A stretch of 64,000 nucleotides of DNA from Furcasterigmium furcatum (GCA_001599815.1 BCIA01000004.1:5544082-5608081); one strand, 5' to 3'. Shown: positions 23,168 through 36,845, numbered from the stretch's first letter. Notes: generated by a model not told the origin, from the sequence alone. A program made the numbers and translations.

Positions 23168-26100
23168 CTACCTCCGTCCACGAGGCGACTTCTTCACTCC
23201 GCTGTGCGCAACGGGCCCTCGGCGCTTGTCTTCGCCCAGGCCCTTGCGGCCAGATGCGAACGCACCCTTGCCGCCGCGGCCACCTCCGCGGGCACCACCA
23301 CGGCCGCCGCCACGACCGCCACCACGACCGCCGCCGCCGCCGCGTCCCCGTCCACGGAACCCATCACCTCCGCCACGGGCCCTGTCGACGTGCGACTTGA
23401 CGGCAACGGCGGTGTCGACGTCCATCTCCTCGTCATCGTCGTCGTCCCGGCTCCGCTTATTGCTGAACTTGAGCTTTCCACCACGTCCCCTCTTCGCGGC
23501 ATCCTTGCCCTTGAGCGCGGCGACATAAGCGCCGACGCCAGAGTCATCACCGCCGCCATCAACCTCCATGGCATCGTCCGCATCATCATCGTCGCGTCCG
23601 AGGATCAGCTTCCCGTCCAGGTCTGTCCTCGCCTTGGTCCGCCCCGGCTTCCTCATCTTCACCGGCTTCGTCGACGAGATGCTCGCCAGCGCGTTCCTAT
23701 CAAGCAGATCCAGCGGCTCGTCCTCGTCCTCGACGATGTACGCCTTGCCACCCTTCTTGCCCTTCCGCCCGGCGCCGCGCTCACGGGGCTCGTCCTCGTC
23801 ATCGCCGCCCTCCTCCTCAGAGTCGCTGCTGTACAGCGCCTGGTCGTACTCGCTCTCGAACTTCCTGCCGGGGCGCTCCTCGTCACCGCTCTCCTCCTCG
23901 TCGTCCTCGCCCGCCCGCGCGGCGTTCTTCTTCCGCTTGTTCCGCTCCTTCGTCTTGCGGATGTTCGCGAGCAGCTTCCGGTCGTCCTCGGGACAGTACC
24001 TGTTGACGAGGTCGAAGCCGAACCGCCGCACCATGCGCTCGAGGATGTGCTTGACCTTGCTCTTGAAGTGGCCCTTGTGCTCGTGGCTCCAGATGATGAG
24101 GTTAGGGGTGAGCGTCGGCAGGCGCGGGAGCATCATGTCGACGGGGAGGCTGAGGACGCAGATCTTGACGAATCCTAGAACGGACTTTACGATCTCGCGG
24201 TTGTTGGAGGTGAGGAAGAGGTCCATCGTCTGGACGAGGTCGGCGAGGGTCTGGGCGTTCAGGAGCGGGCGGAACTCGAAGAGCACGCGGGACAGCGCCG
24301 TCACGGACGCGGAGATCATGTGCGGCGTGCTGCCGACCAGGCCGGCGGAGACCATGGTCAGGTACTCCTCGATGTTGGCCGTGCCGGGGGGCGCGTCGGC
24401 GGGCATGTGCGGGACCTTGGTGTTGTCGATTGTTGCGCCGCCGGCGGCGTGCATGCGCTCGCCAAGCTGGACGAGGAGGTCGTAGGCGGCCTCGCGGGCG
24501 CGCTCGTTGTTCTCCTTGCAGCTGATGACGACTTCGCTGAGGATGGAGGGGATGAAGTGCAGGGATGTGTCGGGGACGTGGGGTAGGAGGGCGGAGAGGG
24601 CGGAGAGGCGCTCACGTCGGGCCGGGGCAGAGATCTTGTCTGCCGCCGAGAGGAGGAGCTGTTGCAGCTGGGCGGAGCGCTCCTCGAGAGCGGCCTTGCC
24701 GAGGTCGGATTCGGCGAGGCGGGGGATGAGCTTGTAGGCCTTCTTCTGCAGCTGGGGCTCCTCCTGCTTGACGATGGTCACCGAGGCGATCTCGAACAGA
24801 GCGCCGAAGCTCTCACGGGGCAGGTAGATGGACATGGTGATGACGAGGTCCATGAGCGTGTTGCTCGTCGAGGGCATCGGCGGGCCCTTGCTCTTCTGTC
24901 CCTTGGCCTTGTCGGTCGCTTCTGGCTCCTTCTGCAGCTCCTCGGCGAGCATCTTGCTCACCTTGTCAAAGGTATCCATGAGCTCCTGGGCCGGGGTGAT
25001 GCTGAGGAATGCGTTGATAGACAGCAGAATCGGGCCTCGGCTTTGAGGGAGGGTCTGGGTGTAAACGTTGAAGAGAACGGCAAGCATGTTGCCGGCGTAG
25101 CCGCCGAGGTACTCAAGGTTCTTGCGAGCAGTCTCGCGGGAAACGCGGCTCTGCACGACCATGTCATCGCCCTCCTCTTCCACCTTGGCAATGGCCTGGT
25201 TAGACTCGATCAAGGTCCTCAGGGCGCGGCAGACCTCAAGTCTCAGCTCGATCTGCTTGTACAGCAGGTTGGCCAGAAGCTCGGCAAAGCCCTGGTCAAA
25301 TGCCTCCGTCACATCGAGGGGAAGGTCGCAGTATCCGGGCAGCGTAGCCCAGATCTGCTGCACGAGGGTCTCGTAGATCTTGACCTCCATGGTCTTCTCT
25401 GCCTCGCCATGGTCCAACACCCGCTGGAACATAATCTCGCTCAGGGGCACCATCTCGCGGCGGAAGTGAGCGAGATCGGTGTTGCTCACGTAGTCGCGGA
25501 GCAGGGGGAACATCCACGCGCGGCCGGGCTGGCCCTTGATCGGCTTCGCCAGATTCAGGGGCAGGGCGGTCAGAACGGGGTCAGGTCCAATGGCGCGAAT
25601 GGCCTTGCCAATAACCTCGTCCGCCTCCTTCTTTCCGTTGAAAGAATCGTTGCTCCGCAGGTCGCCCACCGCCTTGAGAATGTTCAGCATCATGGGATGC
25701 GCCCTCCACCGCAAGGAGTCGAACATAGCTCCGAATACAGTGAAGCTTTCCATCCATGCGGCCTGGAACTTGACGCTGAGAAGCGACTCGGCAGCCTTGG
25801 CAACCTTCTCCAACGTCTTCTCATCGTAAATCGATGGCTCAATAATAACCGAGGCCGGGATGCAGTTCGCCACAAACGACACCAGGCACTCTGATGCCGA
25901 AACGCGAATGTTGTGCGACGGTGACTCGAGGAACTCAATCACCATGCCGAAAATCTCCGGTAGCTTCTGGAAGGTATCCTCAGGCTCGAGTTGAGCCGAG
26001 ACATCGTATCCCCGAGAGAGAATGGCGAGCCAGGGCGGGATGAGCTGGGTGTCGTTCGCCGCAGGGCGCAGCTCGGAGATGATCTCCATGAGCCGCGGCA

Positions 26101-27008
26101 GCTTCGCCGAGGCAACCTCATCCGCCATTCCTTCGAAGATCATCTCGAAAATCTCGAAGATGGCCATGGTCATGTACTCGTTGCCGGATCGCGCGATGCC
26201 GAGGAGCAGGTCGCAGAGGTTCTCGATCTTCTTGCTCGGCCAGCCGCCGCTCGCGGAGGCGATAGTCTTGACAAGCTGCAGCGCGTGGATGAGCGCGGGA
26301 TCGTGCGCCGTCTCGGCGGACTTCTTCTGCTTCCTGGCCTGGGTCGCCTTGCCGGCGATGTCCTCGAGAGTCGAGAGAGCGGTGTGCGCGCACATATCCG
26401 CGGCGGGGTGGTCGAGCGACGGGCTCGGCGGCGGGTTCTTCAGAACCTTCTTGAGGGCGTCCTGGGCGCGCTTGCGCACCTTGGGCTTCTGGTCCAGAGA
26501 CAGGTTCAGCAAGCCCGCGACGGCGCGGCGGGGTCCGATCTGCGTGACGCTCATGTCCCAGGAGGCGAGGTCCTGAGCGAGGAGGAGCGACTCGAGGCAT
26601 CCGATGGATGATCGGAGGAGGAGGGCCTCGGCATCTTGGAGGAGGAGTACGGGCGCGAGCAGCGTCAGGATCTGGGTGAACTTGGATCGAAGCAGCGGCT
26701 GAGGGGTGAAGGGTGTGACGACGTCGAGGAGGTAGACGACCGAGGTTGTGGTTTCGGAAGCAACATTTCCGCTCTCGATTGATTGATTAAGGAGTGCAAG
26801 GAGTGCAGCGAAGTATCCCGTCGCCGTGAGTGCGGAATCCTGCTCTTTCAGTGTGCCATCGACGGCCTGGAGAACGACGACTGTCTGCAAGACGGGATGT
26901 GTTAGTCGGCGCAGGAGCAGTCCACAAAAAGGGTCTTACCCTCTTCTGGCTCTGAAGACCAGGGGACCGGATCTTGTCCAGCTTCTCGTCAAGCGTTGGT
27001 GTCGCCAT
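23168..27008 (-). CDS. rrp12: Ribosome biogenesis HEAT-repeat protein Rrp12
   Basis: Karyopherin-like protein needed for maturation and export of both ribosomal subunits; acts in nucleolus and nucleus. Two exons, 27008-26940 (23 codons) and 26884-23168, give 1261 residues, near the yeast length. The N-terminal two thirds are HEAT-type helices including the NUC173 region (LDQKPKVRKRAQDALKKVL and the following segment). The C-terminal third is acidic then very basic, with KGKKGGKAYIVEDEDEPLDLL and a GGRGGGRGG-type RGG box before a Lys/Arg tail. The long GCC/GGC runs near 23280-23340 encode this box. Several plus-strand frames up to 410 codons are antisense shadows. Confidence 0.94.
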
Positions 27009-27746
27009 GGTGCCGGGTTGACTTGGAATCCAGCTTCAACGGTCGGCGATGGCGGTGATGCAACTGAAGCACAGCGACAGGATCGAAGTCTCGAAATTTT
27101 TGGGAGAAAATCCTTATCGCGCCCACCCCGCAAAGATAAGGGCCCACCAGCACCGCACCGAAGTCCACCACCACGACCCCATCGGTGCATTGTGTGCCAT
27201 TGGTGGGCACTCAAACCAGAGGGGACGAGACTCAAAGTTTCGGAATGGGCACTACAAGAGACTCAAGATCTTAAGGGTCAGGGCAATCGTTGAGTGTGGT
27301 GAGAATGCACCTAGGAAAGGATTAGTCAGAGCGAAGCCTGTCTAATCACACGCGAGGAAACGTGTGGTCGCCTCCGGTGTAATCTGGTATGTTTACTCAG
27401 TCCACGCGTGTTCATCTGCCCGGCGCAATGCAATATGGGATCTAGCTATGACCCAATTCCTTGGTATCGTTTCCTTCGTCCTCCACGTAACCTTATTGCT
27501 GCCTATGCTGAATCCGTTCCATGGCCCCCTTTCATAAAGAGACCTTCTCTGCCAATATGTTCTTCGATCCAGACAGTCATCTCCCTCTGCTGGTCGGTCC
27601 TTCGCCACCATTTTAGCCCATAGTTGTTTGTACAAGTGTTGTTTTCATATCATACACAGCCCTGCTTAGCGCAGGAGAAGCATTTTGGCGAAGCTCGTCT
27701 TGCGTCCCCGCTTCAGGTCGTCGCCGAGGCCCTTGTGGCCGGCCTT
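27009..27746. other. Intergenic (rrp12 promoter, DENN gene 3' side)
   Basis: No gene recognised. A short inverted repeat, CACACG...CGTGTG, lies near 27346-27366; its meaning is unknown. Confidence 0.4.
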
Positions 27747-30700
27747 CTAGCTGCCGGGCGGGCTGCCCACCATGCTGGGGACCTGCTTCCTCATGAGTCC
27801 GCGGCCGCTGCGCGCTTCTGGTCGGGGAACACCCTGGATGGCTCGAGGCTCCCTCATCAGCGCGGTGTCCAGTTTCGCGGGCACTCTGGTGACAATGGCT
27901 CGGTAGTCGCCGTGTACCTTAGCGCTGGGCGTGGGTACCGATGCCGTCCGCCACATGTGCTCCGAATTGTCGCTTAGATAACCTGGGATCTTCAGTCGTG
28001 ACGGCGGCGCGAACCCCGAGGGGTTGCTGGGGGCGCCGTGGGATGCTCGAATGGTAGACAGGCGGGACAACCCAGCCGTTATACCAGGTCGACCGCGAGC
28101 CTTCTTAGCGAGGATGATTTCATCGAAGAGTCGAACAGAGGGAGCAGAGCCCGGGTTTGTCTCCCGCTCGTGAATGAACTCGTTGAAGGCTGTTCGGTGA
28201 TTAGTATAAAGTACACGTTGGCTCGAGGTTCGCTATGACTTACCCTGCGTCTCACGGAGCATGTTTGCGTAGTCCTGATGATCGTACGGGAGACTCTTGA
28301 TGAAACCATCCATGTCAAAGGAATACATCCGACCATTATTCTTCTGCTCCTTCGAGGGGCGGCCGAGATACTTCCGGTACGTGTAGAAGAGGCTGGCGAG
28401 GCAGCGCACGAATGCAGCCCGGACCCTGTCGGGATGGAAGGCTTCGCAGCAGACCAGAGAAACGCACCCCAGGCACCTACCATGCGAGAAGGCCCCGCAT
28501 CCTGTACACTTATAGATGCCGTCACCCTCGGAACGATCCTCGCAGATGGTGCAGGTTGATGAGAAGTCGCTTGCGGCCCATGTGAAGCAATGGCCCTCTA
28601 CCCAAACTGTTGTTTCCGTATTCCGCACAGGCTGCATAAGCATGTTTGGCATGATGGTTGACGCTGCAAGAGTAGACTGGGCGTAGGTCGAGGGCGCATA
28701 TCCTCCGCCATACGAGGACTGGGAATCGACAGAGATGGCGGACACAGACATGCTGGCTGCATGACCATTCAAGAACGGCAGGCTAGGCCGGTGAAGTGGA
28801 CCATGCTTGTCCATGCCGAAAGAGGAGCTACGCCTTGATTTCTCGTCAAAGTGGCCTGACCTCTTCTCTCGCAGCGTGGCAGCTAGGGCGAAGCCCGAGT
28901 CGGTGCGGGATCCTGGCGTGGATGGCATTGGCGGGAAACTCGTCGAGATGGGCGACACTGACGAAGGCGGGCTCGTCTTGGTGGACTTGCTGGTGCCGGG
29001 CCGATCTGGCTTGTTCGGATCGATCTTTGAATGCAGGAAGGCATTAAAGATCGGGGGCTTCACCTCGGAGGGTGCCGACGCTTCCCCGAAGCTGGCCGAG
29101 TTCTGGGTCACCCACTTGGCCAGAGTGCTGGACGGCGTGCTGGAGTTGTAGAGAGAAGAGTTCTCTGACGAAAACGCATCGTAGGGGAACGACTCCATGG
29201 CGTACGGAGGGGGTCCGGTTGCGACCCCAAATCGGTTCCTGTGAGGGGCAGCGATTTGCAGGAGGGAATGGAGCTTGCGACGATGCTGCCGTGGAAGACG
29301 AATGGGCTGAGATGTTGCATCAATCGTGTCCTTGTCCAGGTCCACAAGCACGTAGTCGTCGTCAGGGAGTTCGATGCGTTCGTACCGTCGCTCGATACCC
29401 ACAATGTAGGGGCAGGGGGCGTCGAGAGCCGACAGCAGCCGGGCAGGGAGGACGGGGATGAAGATGCTTGCCCATTTCAGGGGCCACAGCAGGTTCACCA
29501 ACGCGTGGCACGCAAGATGAAGCATACCCGTGTGGGACGAGAGGAAGATGATGCGCGATTCCGACATGGCAAACTCGAAGAGTGCCACCATATTGTCGAG
29601 TGAGAGGCAGCGGAAAAGGGCATAAATGTCGATGGTACGCGACCCAGGCAGCTCGTTCATGGCCTCCTTTCGAGCGTAGAGTCGCAGTTCTCGAACACTC
29701 AGCTCGACCTGCGTCTTGGATCCCAGTGGGCTGAAAGCCTCGGTGCAGAGGTTGACGACGTATCTCTCCAAGGGCTGCCAGCGTCCGACTCTGGGGGAGC
29801 TCGGGGGCACTCGCATCACGGCACCATCCGTCATGGGAACAACAACAGCCCTGAGCCAATCTTTCCAGAACGTCATGCGTGTTGGGTCCCGGCCCAGAAT
29901 GCCGTATGCTCTCGGAGTCCAGAGGCCACTTTCGCCGGCAGTCAGACCGTCGATCTTAGAGGCGGCACCATGCCGTAAGGGCCTCAGCATCTCCGTCATG
30001 AGGCTGATCTTCTCCTCAACAGCGCTGATCTGGTCGTCCAGGGTGTCGCGAGCTGAGGAACCTGACGGAATCGTGGGGAGCTTGGCCAGGAGCTGAGACA
30101 AATAAGCTCGCTCTGCTGCGAGTCGCACACCCAAGCTCGCGGCCAGCTCGCGCTCCTCCTCGGACATGTGTCGTTGCCGCCAGTTTTCGCACCTCTTTTC
30201 TACCTCATCGGCGACATCTGCCGTGAGAGCACTCCAGATGATGATGGTTATGCCGTAGATCTTGGAGTTGTCCTCCGAAGTCATGGTGAAGCCGTGCCAA
30301 GTCGACCGCGGTCTCTCATCCGAGGAGACGATCTGGATATCATTCGGGAACGCAAACATGGGCACGTAGTCTGGGAATTTTCCACGGCGCGAGATTTCGT
30401 CTGCGGCTTCTGATGTGGGGTATCTGTCCAGCAAGACAGGTTCGAACCTTCGCTTGAGAGGGTGCATATTAGGGTCGGTATTGAGAGGTTCTGGGGGAGG
30501 GATGACGGAGTTGTAGTTGCTCAGTCGTTTCGAGGTGCGAATCGAGCCTGGCGAAGCAAGGTCAGTGGCTAGTCCGGCGAACTTTGGGGCTTTGAACGCA
30601 GGAAAAAGGGCAGAGTCCATACCAGCGCCTGGAGTGCCTGCCCTAGAGGTCACGGGCTGCTTTCGGGAGCTATTCATGTCCCTGAAGCTGATCTTCCGGC

Positions 30701-31289
30701 GGATGCTGCCCTTGATGCTTCTCTCGATGCTTCGCAAGGGGCTCCTCCTCCCGCTCAGCTCACTCTCCTCGGCCTTGATCCTCTCTGCTCTCGGATTGAC
30801 CATGGGCGGTCTCGATTGGAGCTTGGCGCCTGCCGAGAAGGAGAGGTCCTCAAGAAAATTCTCGCGTTCGGCGGCGAACTTGAGTAGGGCACTGTCGAAG
30901 TCGAAGCCCTCGAGGCCGCCGCTCTCTGATGGGGGGAGGCCATTGAAACTGCCGTTCGCGCCAGAGGTGAGGTTTGGAGCTTGGGAGGGCCGGATAGTGA
31001 CGCTGCTGCGGTTACTCCTAGTATTGCCGTCAGACTCGTCGAGGGTGTGGATGGAAAAGCGGCTGTTGGAGAGCCTGTTGGCGGAGTTTTGCCTGGAATG
31101 GCGGGCATGGGGCCTGGAACTGCCATTGCTGCCGCCGTTCAGGCCATGGCCACGGTCATCCTGCTCAGCATCCTCGGCAATGGGCGCTTCGACATTGGAG
31201 CTTGCGGGGGGGTGATCATCGTAGGAAACGGACTCTACGCCAGCGATCCAGAAGTAATCGGCTAGCGGCCTCGTCGCGGAGCCGTCCAT
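27747..31289 (-). CDS. DENN-domain protein with C1-like zinc finger
   Basis: Likely Rab guanine-nucleotide exchange factor acting in membrane traffic; the target Rab is unknown. Exons 31289-28244 and 28189-27747 give 1162 residues. The first 300 residues are Ser-rich and basic. uDENN is at about 306-352 (PDYVPMFAFPNDIQI), the cDENN core at about 485-660 (LDNMVALFEFAMSESRIIFLSS, WPLKWASIFIPVLP, PYIVGIERR). A disordered stretch follows, then residues 899-948 form a C1-like finger beginning GHCFTWAASDFSSTCTICED with ordered Cys/His pairs. The dDENN helices (about 950-1030) come after it and are split by the intron; the join gives RETQAFNEFIHERE. So the finger is inserted between cDENN and dDENN. 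Confidence 0.9.
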
Positions 31290-34200
31290 GACATGACACT
31301 CGAGCCCTGGGAGCTCCGGGTGAGGCCTGGCTTGTGGCAGTCAGGAAGGCAGGGAGGCGGGTGTTGGTGTTGGTGGTGGGATGGGCCAGACGATTTATCG
31401 CGAGAAAGAGGGGGCGGGCGGGCGAGCGGTGGACTATCGATACCGTGGAGCGGTGTCGGGTTTGCTATCGGGACGGCGCACAGGGGGCGCGACAGGGGTA
31501 AGTTGGAGTGGAATCGGAAGGCGACAGTGGCGGGTGGGTGGGTGAAAGATGTCTGACGAGGCGAGCGCTGCTCGGACTGGGAGCAAGTGCCGTATTAATT
31601 GAATGATTGCTTGCTTGCACGCGCGGGCGGCTGCAAGCCCAAGAAAAATGGCAAAAGCGTGTGGGCGCAGAAGAGGACGTGGGAGGGGCTTGTCCAGGGT
31701 ATGGCCAAGGAACAGGACCAGGACCAGGCTGTATGCGAGCGAGGTCCAAAAGAAACCACCGAGAACCGAGCACCGGAGGTTCGCGATTGAGGTGTCGTAT
31801 CTAAACTTGGCGCAGGGCGGTGATCAAAGGCGCGCGTTGCTTTGTCGGGGCCACTTGACGAGGTGGACGCGTGCGTGAGAAAGTTAGGTTGCAGAAGGAG
31901 AACTGCACCAGGACCGGCAGGTGAGCAGGGAAGGCGGTGGATGTGGTTTTGGGAGAAAAGACGGCTCGGATGATGCCCAAGGGTGAACGACGTGAAGGTG
32001 AGGCAGCTGCTCAGGCCCGACTGTCTGTCTCTCTCTCTCTCTCTCCCCCACGGCCGACCGTCTCGAAGGATGCTGTTGCCAGTGAATCTCCCGGGCGAAG
32101 AAGGGCAAAAACCCAAAAGGTCAAGTCAAGTGCCAAACAAACCAGAAAAGAGGTAGCAAAAGGAGGAAGAGAATAGGATGCTCTTGGCCCTGGGGATTTG
32201 TTTTTTGTCTTTTCCCCCCTCGGAATATTTTGTCGATGTTGAGGCGGGCAGAAAAGGAGACCGCCAGTTCACGGATGGGTGGTCTTGCTTGTACCTGCCC
32301 AGCAACCCAGGTACCTGAGGAAGGTACTCCCTGGGCTGGGCTGGTCTTTCCCTCTCTGGGCAGATGCTGCTTCTGCCCGCACATGCAACTTGGCCTGGTT
32401 TCCTGCTTGGTTCCATGTTAGCGTCCTGTCGTATGCAGGTCGCCCTTCGTCTCCTCCCAGGTTCCTCCTTAGCCTCAGCCCCGTCCGTCTCTCTCTTTTG
32501 ACCTCTCCGCCATGACCGCTTGCCGTCGAGAGAATGGAAGCTGCTTAGTTCGGAGCTACAATCGAATCGTACCAGCTGCACGTCGTATTGGACCGAAACG
32601 TCAGGGTCTGGCAGCTCACCTTTCGACGTCTGTCTCGACAAGGCATCGATGCCCACATGTTCGACGTCCGCGAACCAACTGTCGTGTCGGTGGCCAACGT
32701 CAGTGCCCTTCAACCCCTGGAGGCATCGGACTGGCGGCTCCTTCAGGCGTGGCGGGCTCCGCAACGGTCCACACAGCGGCCCCCTGAGCCCCCGACCCGG
32801 CAACAACCATGTCGATCACGATGTGTGCCTTTCCTTTTACAGCACCTCCATCTGAATCGAGTCCCCAACTCCGGACGCCGTCTCGGATGGCCTTGAGCAT
32901 CTTGCCTGTCGGCGTATCGAGTGGCGGCTCTGTTGTCTGACAACCCCATATCGAGCTATCCCGGACTACAACTACATGTACAGATCCATCTGCCGAGTTC
33001 GTTTCTCTGCACACATCTGCACCGGGGAAGATGGATGGACCCATCTGGATGCCGCACTCCCGCCTGGATTGATGAACTTGTTGGTTCAGCTGCTCAAGAG
33101 TCGCCAGCTGGCATGATGAACGCATCCGCGCGCGCATGTCCACACACCACAAGCTCACTCTTGTCACATATCATCCCACCCAGGCCAGACTGAGGTCAGC
33201 ACGTCCCCAAAATGTGGGATGAACGGAGCACTGGCGGCCCGCATGCTCTCGTGTCACCCTTGCGAGGGCACGCGATGCTACCTCACGTACAGGACCCTCC
33301 ACCATCTCGACAAGCCCTTGCTGTTTCAGAGGCCATGACATGATATGCTGCGCCTGACATCGAACATCAGCCTGAAAGCAGAGGGCGAGCCAGACCCTTC
33401 CCTCGACTATCGCGCATGAACTCGGCCGCTCTCGATGTATTACGCGGCAAAACCTAGGTTCGCTTCTCGTCAATGCTCATATCCAACCTTGCTTTTGCTC
33501 CTGGCCCTGGCCGTCGTGTTGCCGGGATTGGCCTTGACATGCCGTGCAAGGATCGCTCTCGCGAGCGCACAGGTGGTCGCTCATGTCTGTGTGGTGCAGG
33601 CAGATCCGACTGCCGAATGATCAAACATGGTCGTCACTTTATTTCTTGCTGACGGACGGCGAGTCGCATCTGCTCCTCCCCGGCTCGTGAGGCCATGGGC
33701 GTCCCTGGCTGAGCCATGGCCCGTCGGGACCTCGCGCCGCTATCCTCTTGTCGCGCAGATGCAAAGAGGGCATATGCATATTGTTGGCCGGGCTGGCTGG
33801 CCACACCCACCACCATCAGCCCAAGCTGGCAGGGTTTTGGGCAACATCCCTTTCAACCATTTCCCAACAGACGTGCCGTGTTTACCCAGGTCCTTTGTCC
33901 GCGACTCGTGCTGGCCGCCCAATTCGCCGTCATGATTCCCCCACACGCCTGAATTCCATACACTAGCCGGGCATACGGGGACGGAAAGATGGGACTTGAG
34001 CTGCTCGAGGGGACCGATCTCGCAACTAGCCGCCGCGGCGCCGCTCATCAACGCGCTAGGATCGACAGAACAGCGCGTGGAGTCGAGCCTAGGGACCTCT
34101 CAGAAGAGACCATTTGCCAAGTGGCCCCTGACTGCGCGCGTTTGGATCGCGCATCCATGATCTATCCTCGGGGAGGGTAGTGGCTAAACTCGGCAAGCAG

Positions 34201-35121
34201 CAAGGTCTTCGTTTAGGTCGCCCCTTTTTCTTGCCATCAGCTTGGCAGACGCAGGTACCAGACGGCCTCATGCAGCTAGGCATCGAGAGAAATCTTGCGT
34301 TCGAGGACACGTCCACTTGCAGGCGTACTCGAAACCCAAACCAGACAGGACGCGTCCAGTAGCAGTCGATCAGCGCCCACCAGGTTCCCTGCTGGACCCC
34401 TCTGCCAGCCCGACATTGAGCTTGTTTGGCCCCGAGGGTCCTTTGTCCTCGCTGACGAACCGGTCCGCGAATATGCGGGTAACTGATTCAGGAACATGCA
34501 TCAGAGTTCGGATCCGATAAAGCAAAAGTCTGCTGGGGCTCTCTTAGTGCGGAGCGGCCTGTTCCTCATGTACGATTACGTACGGGCCGGGGAACGACGC
34601 GGCCAGGCACGCGACGTGGTGTGGTGGCTGTGCTGTTTGCTCTCGGGGCAAGAAGTCCCTGACTGATGAGACGTGTGTTGGAATGTAGATATCGACAAGG
34701 ATCGGACGGACCTCTTGATACGAGGAGGATTCAGTCTGTGAGGACTAATCAAGGATGTGTGCTCTTTTGTAGTTGACATGATGCCCTTGCTGCTCCAATT
34801 CGCAGATAGCGTGAACGAGCGATGTGTCGGAATGGATGGTGAGAGGCCCTTCCTTCGTACCTAGGATTGGAAGTAGAGTCCTCAGCCCAGCGCCCCTGAG
34901 ATGCTCATACACGGCCCTGGAATCATGAAAATGCTGCAAAGACGTCCCGAGAGCCATGGATAGCAAGAATCTCCAGCAAGAGTGTCATACCCGTCCCTTG
35001 TCCCGCCTTGCCTGATGTCAAATGCATCCGCTGTAGCTCAACGCATGCCTTCTCGCCCGCACGATGCCAACACTGGCATCTCGTCATCCTCACCTCTGGC
35101 TTGCTCCCCTTCCAGCATCCA
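31290..35121. other. 3.8 kb gene-free stretch upstream of DENN gene
   Basis: Longest empty stretch in the window. Many frames of 60-170 codons overlap one another on both strands, but none shows domain, signal or splice logic. It holds a CT repeat at 32029-32044. Likely a large promoter with a long leader for the DENN gene; a non-coding RNA cannot be excluded. Confidence 0.5.
32029..32044. repeat. CT dinucleotide microsatellite
   Basis: Eight perfect CT units, flanked by further pyrimidines. On the minus strand this is a GA tract about 740 bp upstream of the DENN start. Confidence 0.8.
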
Positions 35122-36146
35122 TCACCGCTTCGCCGCCCTCGTCCCCAGCCTCCCCGTCGCCAGAAACCCTCTATTCCCCATCTCCCCCCTCCACCCGATC
35201 CCCAGCACCCCAAACACCACCCTCCCATCTTCCGCTTCCGCCCTGCCCTCCGCCTCCCCCGTCTCTTCCACCACGAAACACACCTGCTCCACCTCCCCGG
35301 GATGCAGCACCGGCCGCCCGCCGCCCCAGTTACAATCCGTGTACCCCAGCCCGGGCTCAAGGTCCAGCACGACCCGGTCGAGCTGCATCACTTCCTCGGA
35401 GCAGTTCTCCAGCTGGGCCTCGAGCACCCAGCGGCCCCTCCCCCCGGCCGTCGCCGGCAGCGCGCCGACCTTGGTCCGCACGACGAGCGACGCCTTGCAG
35501 ATGAACTGGTACAGCTTCCGGAACGTGCGCGTGCGGCCGCTCGTCTCGGTGGCCTCGTAGTAGCTCACGGTCACGGCGAGGACGTGGTTGCCCTCGTCTT
35601 TGAGGTCGAAGCCGACGATGCGCTGGAGGGTTTCGGAGGGGCCGAGGTCGGTGCCGCCGCTGGGCTGGGGCTGGTGCCCGGGGATGCCGGTGAGGTCGAG
35701 CTTGTGGACCGTGCCTGAGGAGCCGGGCGTCTTCATCTCGGCTTCGATCTTGACATCGCGGATGTTCTTGGGGATCGGGGAGGCGGCGTCGGGCGGCTCG
35801 TGGTTGGCGCAGAGGGTGCAGCTGAAGTGTTCGCCGACGTAGGCGGAGCCGAAGGACGGGGGAAGTTGGAGGATGGGGCTGAGGAGGAAGGGGTCGGGGT
35901 TTGTCGGGGGGTCGCTGGTTGTGTGGTAGGCTAGGGAGGCGGGTATGGGTGATGTTTGTGTCGTGGAGGGCGTCAGCGGCGGTTTGACGGGATGTTGCGT
36001 GACAAGTGACGGGCGGGAGAGTCTAGCAGTGGGAGGTGTTAGGGGGTGCCTCTTAGGGGGGGCAGGATGACCAACCTCAGGACCTTGAGGGAGATGGAGT
36101 GAGGTTCCTTGACCGGGTCATGGGACGGGAATCGTTGGTGGCTCAT
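35122..36146 (-). CDS. TRAPP complex subunit TRAPPC13-like (DUF974)
   Basis: Subunit of the TRAPP tethering complex acting at Golgi and in autophagy routes. Exons 36146-36076 and 36022-35122 give 323 residues. Family blocks follow in order: HSISLKVLRLSRPSL at the N-terminus, LPPSFGSAYVGEHFSCTLCANHE, HKLDLTGIPGH, ETLQRIVGFDLKDEGNHVLAVTVSY, FRKLYQFICKASLVVRTK and WVLEAQLENCSE. The end GIGWRGEMGNRGFLATGRLG is the usual TRAPPC13 C-terminus, so the protein is complete. Introns close in frame. Same strand as the KHDC4-like gene upstream. Confidence 0.9.
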
Positions 36147-36845
36147 GGTGACAGGCTGCGGCGCACCGCGAAGACGACCAGAGGGGGTGGTGACGGTGGC
36201 TATCGAAGCATAGAAAAGCACAGGTGCCGGGCCTGGAGGTGGCCAGATCGGCGGTATAAATCGAACAGGGAGGTCCTGATAGAAGCTTCACGGCTGTATG
36301 CGCGACTCAATTGGGTGTGGAAAGGAGATGTGGTTTGGGCGATGCTGTTTGGAGTTGTCGATGTTGAAGCTTGGAAGTGGAGGGCGAGCTCCGGCAGATG
36401 GATCGACGTCAGGCCCCTGATGGCGGCGTGGGCCGCGTCGGAGGTGGGGTCGCCGCCCTGCCGCCTCGGCTTGGAGGGACGCTGAGGTCGAATACTTAGA
36501 CAACCCCTGACCTCACAACGACGTCCACCAATGCTACCCGTGTACGGCTGAACAGACTATTAAAACTGTTGCTTCATTTGACATACAAGGCCGGTGATTC
36601 TCAGCCCTGCAACGTTGCAGCCTTCGCCGATCATCGTGGCTCTCATCTCACTGGAAAACCTCACTACCAAGACCAAAGCCTGAATTCCCAACCCATAATG
36701 CTTGAGTAACCTACAGGGTAAAACTACTACGACTCAAAACAGAACTGCTGCTCTTTCTGTGTATCTGCCGGGGTACCAACCACTTGCGCCCGCGTTCGGG
36801 CTATAGCCGCCTTCGCCCGTCTCTGCGCATGGCGGAATTCTTGCT
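36147..36845. other. Intergenic, no gene recognised
   Basis: TRAPPC13 promoter and 3' region of the KHDC4-like gene. Short frames only. Confidence 0.4.

Noticed and set aside
24662..25894. 410-codon plus-strand frame
   Set aside because: Antisense of rrp12, whose sense frame is an unambiguous match.
34745..34966. 73-codon minus-strand frame with moderately protein-like composition
   Set aside because: Too short, no domain, no splice partner found nearby; left unannotated.
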